Assembly: GCA_048394785.1 (NCBI GenBank)
Contig: DBFJGL010000011.1
Location: 1-33,322, forward strand
From: DBFJGL01 sp048394785
GTDB lineage: Bacteria; Bacillota; Clostridia; Christensenellales; CAG-917
DNA: 33,322 bases
Direction: 5' to 3'
In this document: one piece after another, positions 33,210 to 33,322 of the stretch
How positions within the stretch are numbered: the first letter of the stretch is position 1
Layout: every line of letters begins with the position of its first letter
Program-made: the position numbers and the translations under genes
The notes under the pieces: model-generated
Database searches by the model: none
What the model saw: only the letters and a program-made list of their open reading frames with translations
Told to the model about the DNA's origin: nothing

Positions 33210-33322
33210 ATTATACAACAACTATTTTTCGGAATAAATGGACAATATTGCCAAAATAACTTGCAAAAATTGCCCTAAATTTCGCCCGAGTCTTAAATAA
33301 AATTATGGTTATCGCATAACGA

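Overview
The window looks like chromosomal DNA of an uncultured anaerobic member of the Bacillota, class Clostridia, probably from an animal gut. The evidence is a HrcA/CIRCE-type groESL promoter, sigma-A promoters with consensus boxes, strong AGGAGG-type ribosome binding sites, the recJ-rel-MBL-hemZ gene order, a TIGR04086-like membrane gene beside yajC/secDF, a BspA-type leucine-rich repeat remnant, and GPH-family glycoside symporters with a GH2 glycosidase. I cannot name a genus. Most of the window is conserved housekeeping sequence; the accessory signal lies mainly in repeat-rich intergenic DNA.

Layout. (1) 1-1399, minus strand: groES and the first 318 codons of groEL, with promoter and CIRCE operator. 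(2) 1456-1877: C-terminal fragment of a BspA-like repeat protein and a terminator. (3) 1880-2940: no genes; palindromic repeats and one copy of a roughly 370-bp structured repeat. (4) 2943-9388, plus strand: a tightly overlapping eight-gene operon of hpf, a sugar isomerase-like TIM barrel, pgi, a YfbR-type nucleotidase, a degenerate ABC ATPase, ruvC, ruvA and ruvB. (5) 9400-16684, plus strand: queA, tgt, yajC, a TIGR04086-like membrane protein, secD and secF, the usual Bacillota queuosine/Sec-export neighbourhood, here interrupted by repeats, including the second copy of the 370-bp element in inverted orientation. (6) 16745-23353, plus strand: recJ, rel, an MBL hydrolase and hemZ. (7) 23437-25384, minus strand: a GPH symporter and a 45-aa zinc-ribbon protein with its own terminator. 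(8) 25499-29271, plus strand: yhbY, a 59-aa protein coupled to a CDF metal transporter, then typA and a bidirectional terminator. (9) 29322-33322, minus strand: a GPH symporter followed by a GH2 glycosidase, apparently one sugar-utilisation operon with a structured leader.

How the genes fit together. The groups cover protein folding (GroESL), ribosome hibernation and stringent response (Hpf, Rel, TypA, YhbY), recombination and repair (RuvABC, RecJ), queuosine tRNA modification (QueA, Tgt), Sec export (YajC, SecD, SecF), central sugar metabolism (Pgi) and glycoside uptake plus hydrolysis (GPH and GH2). The points that most deserve a second look are the ABC ATPase that has lost its Q-loop, signature and H-loop residues inside the ruv operon, the pair of 365-370-bp inverted repeats with conserved hairpins, and two small genes of 45 and 59 codons. 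I saw no CRISPR array, phage, insertion-sequence transposase, tRNA or rRNA gene.
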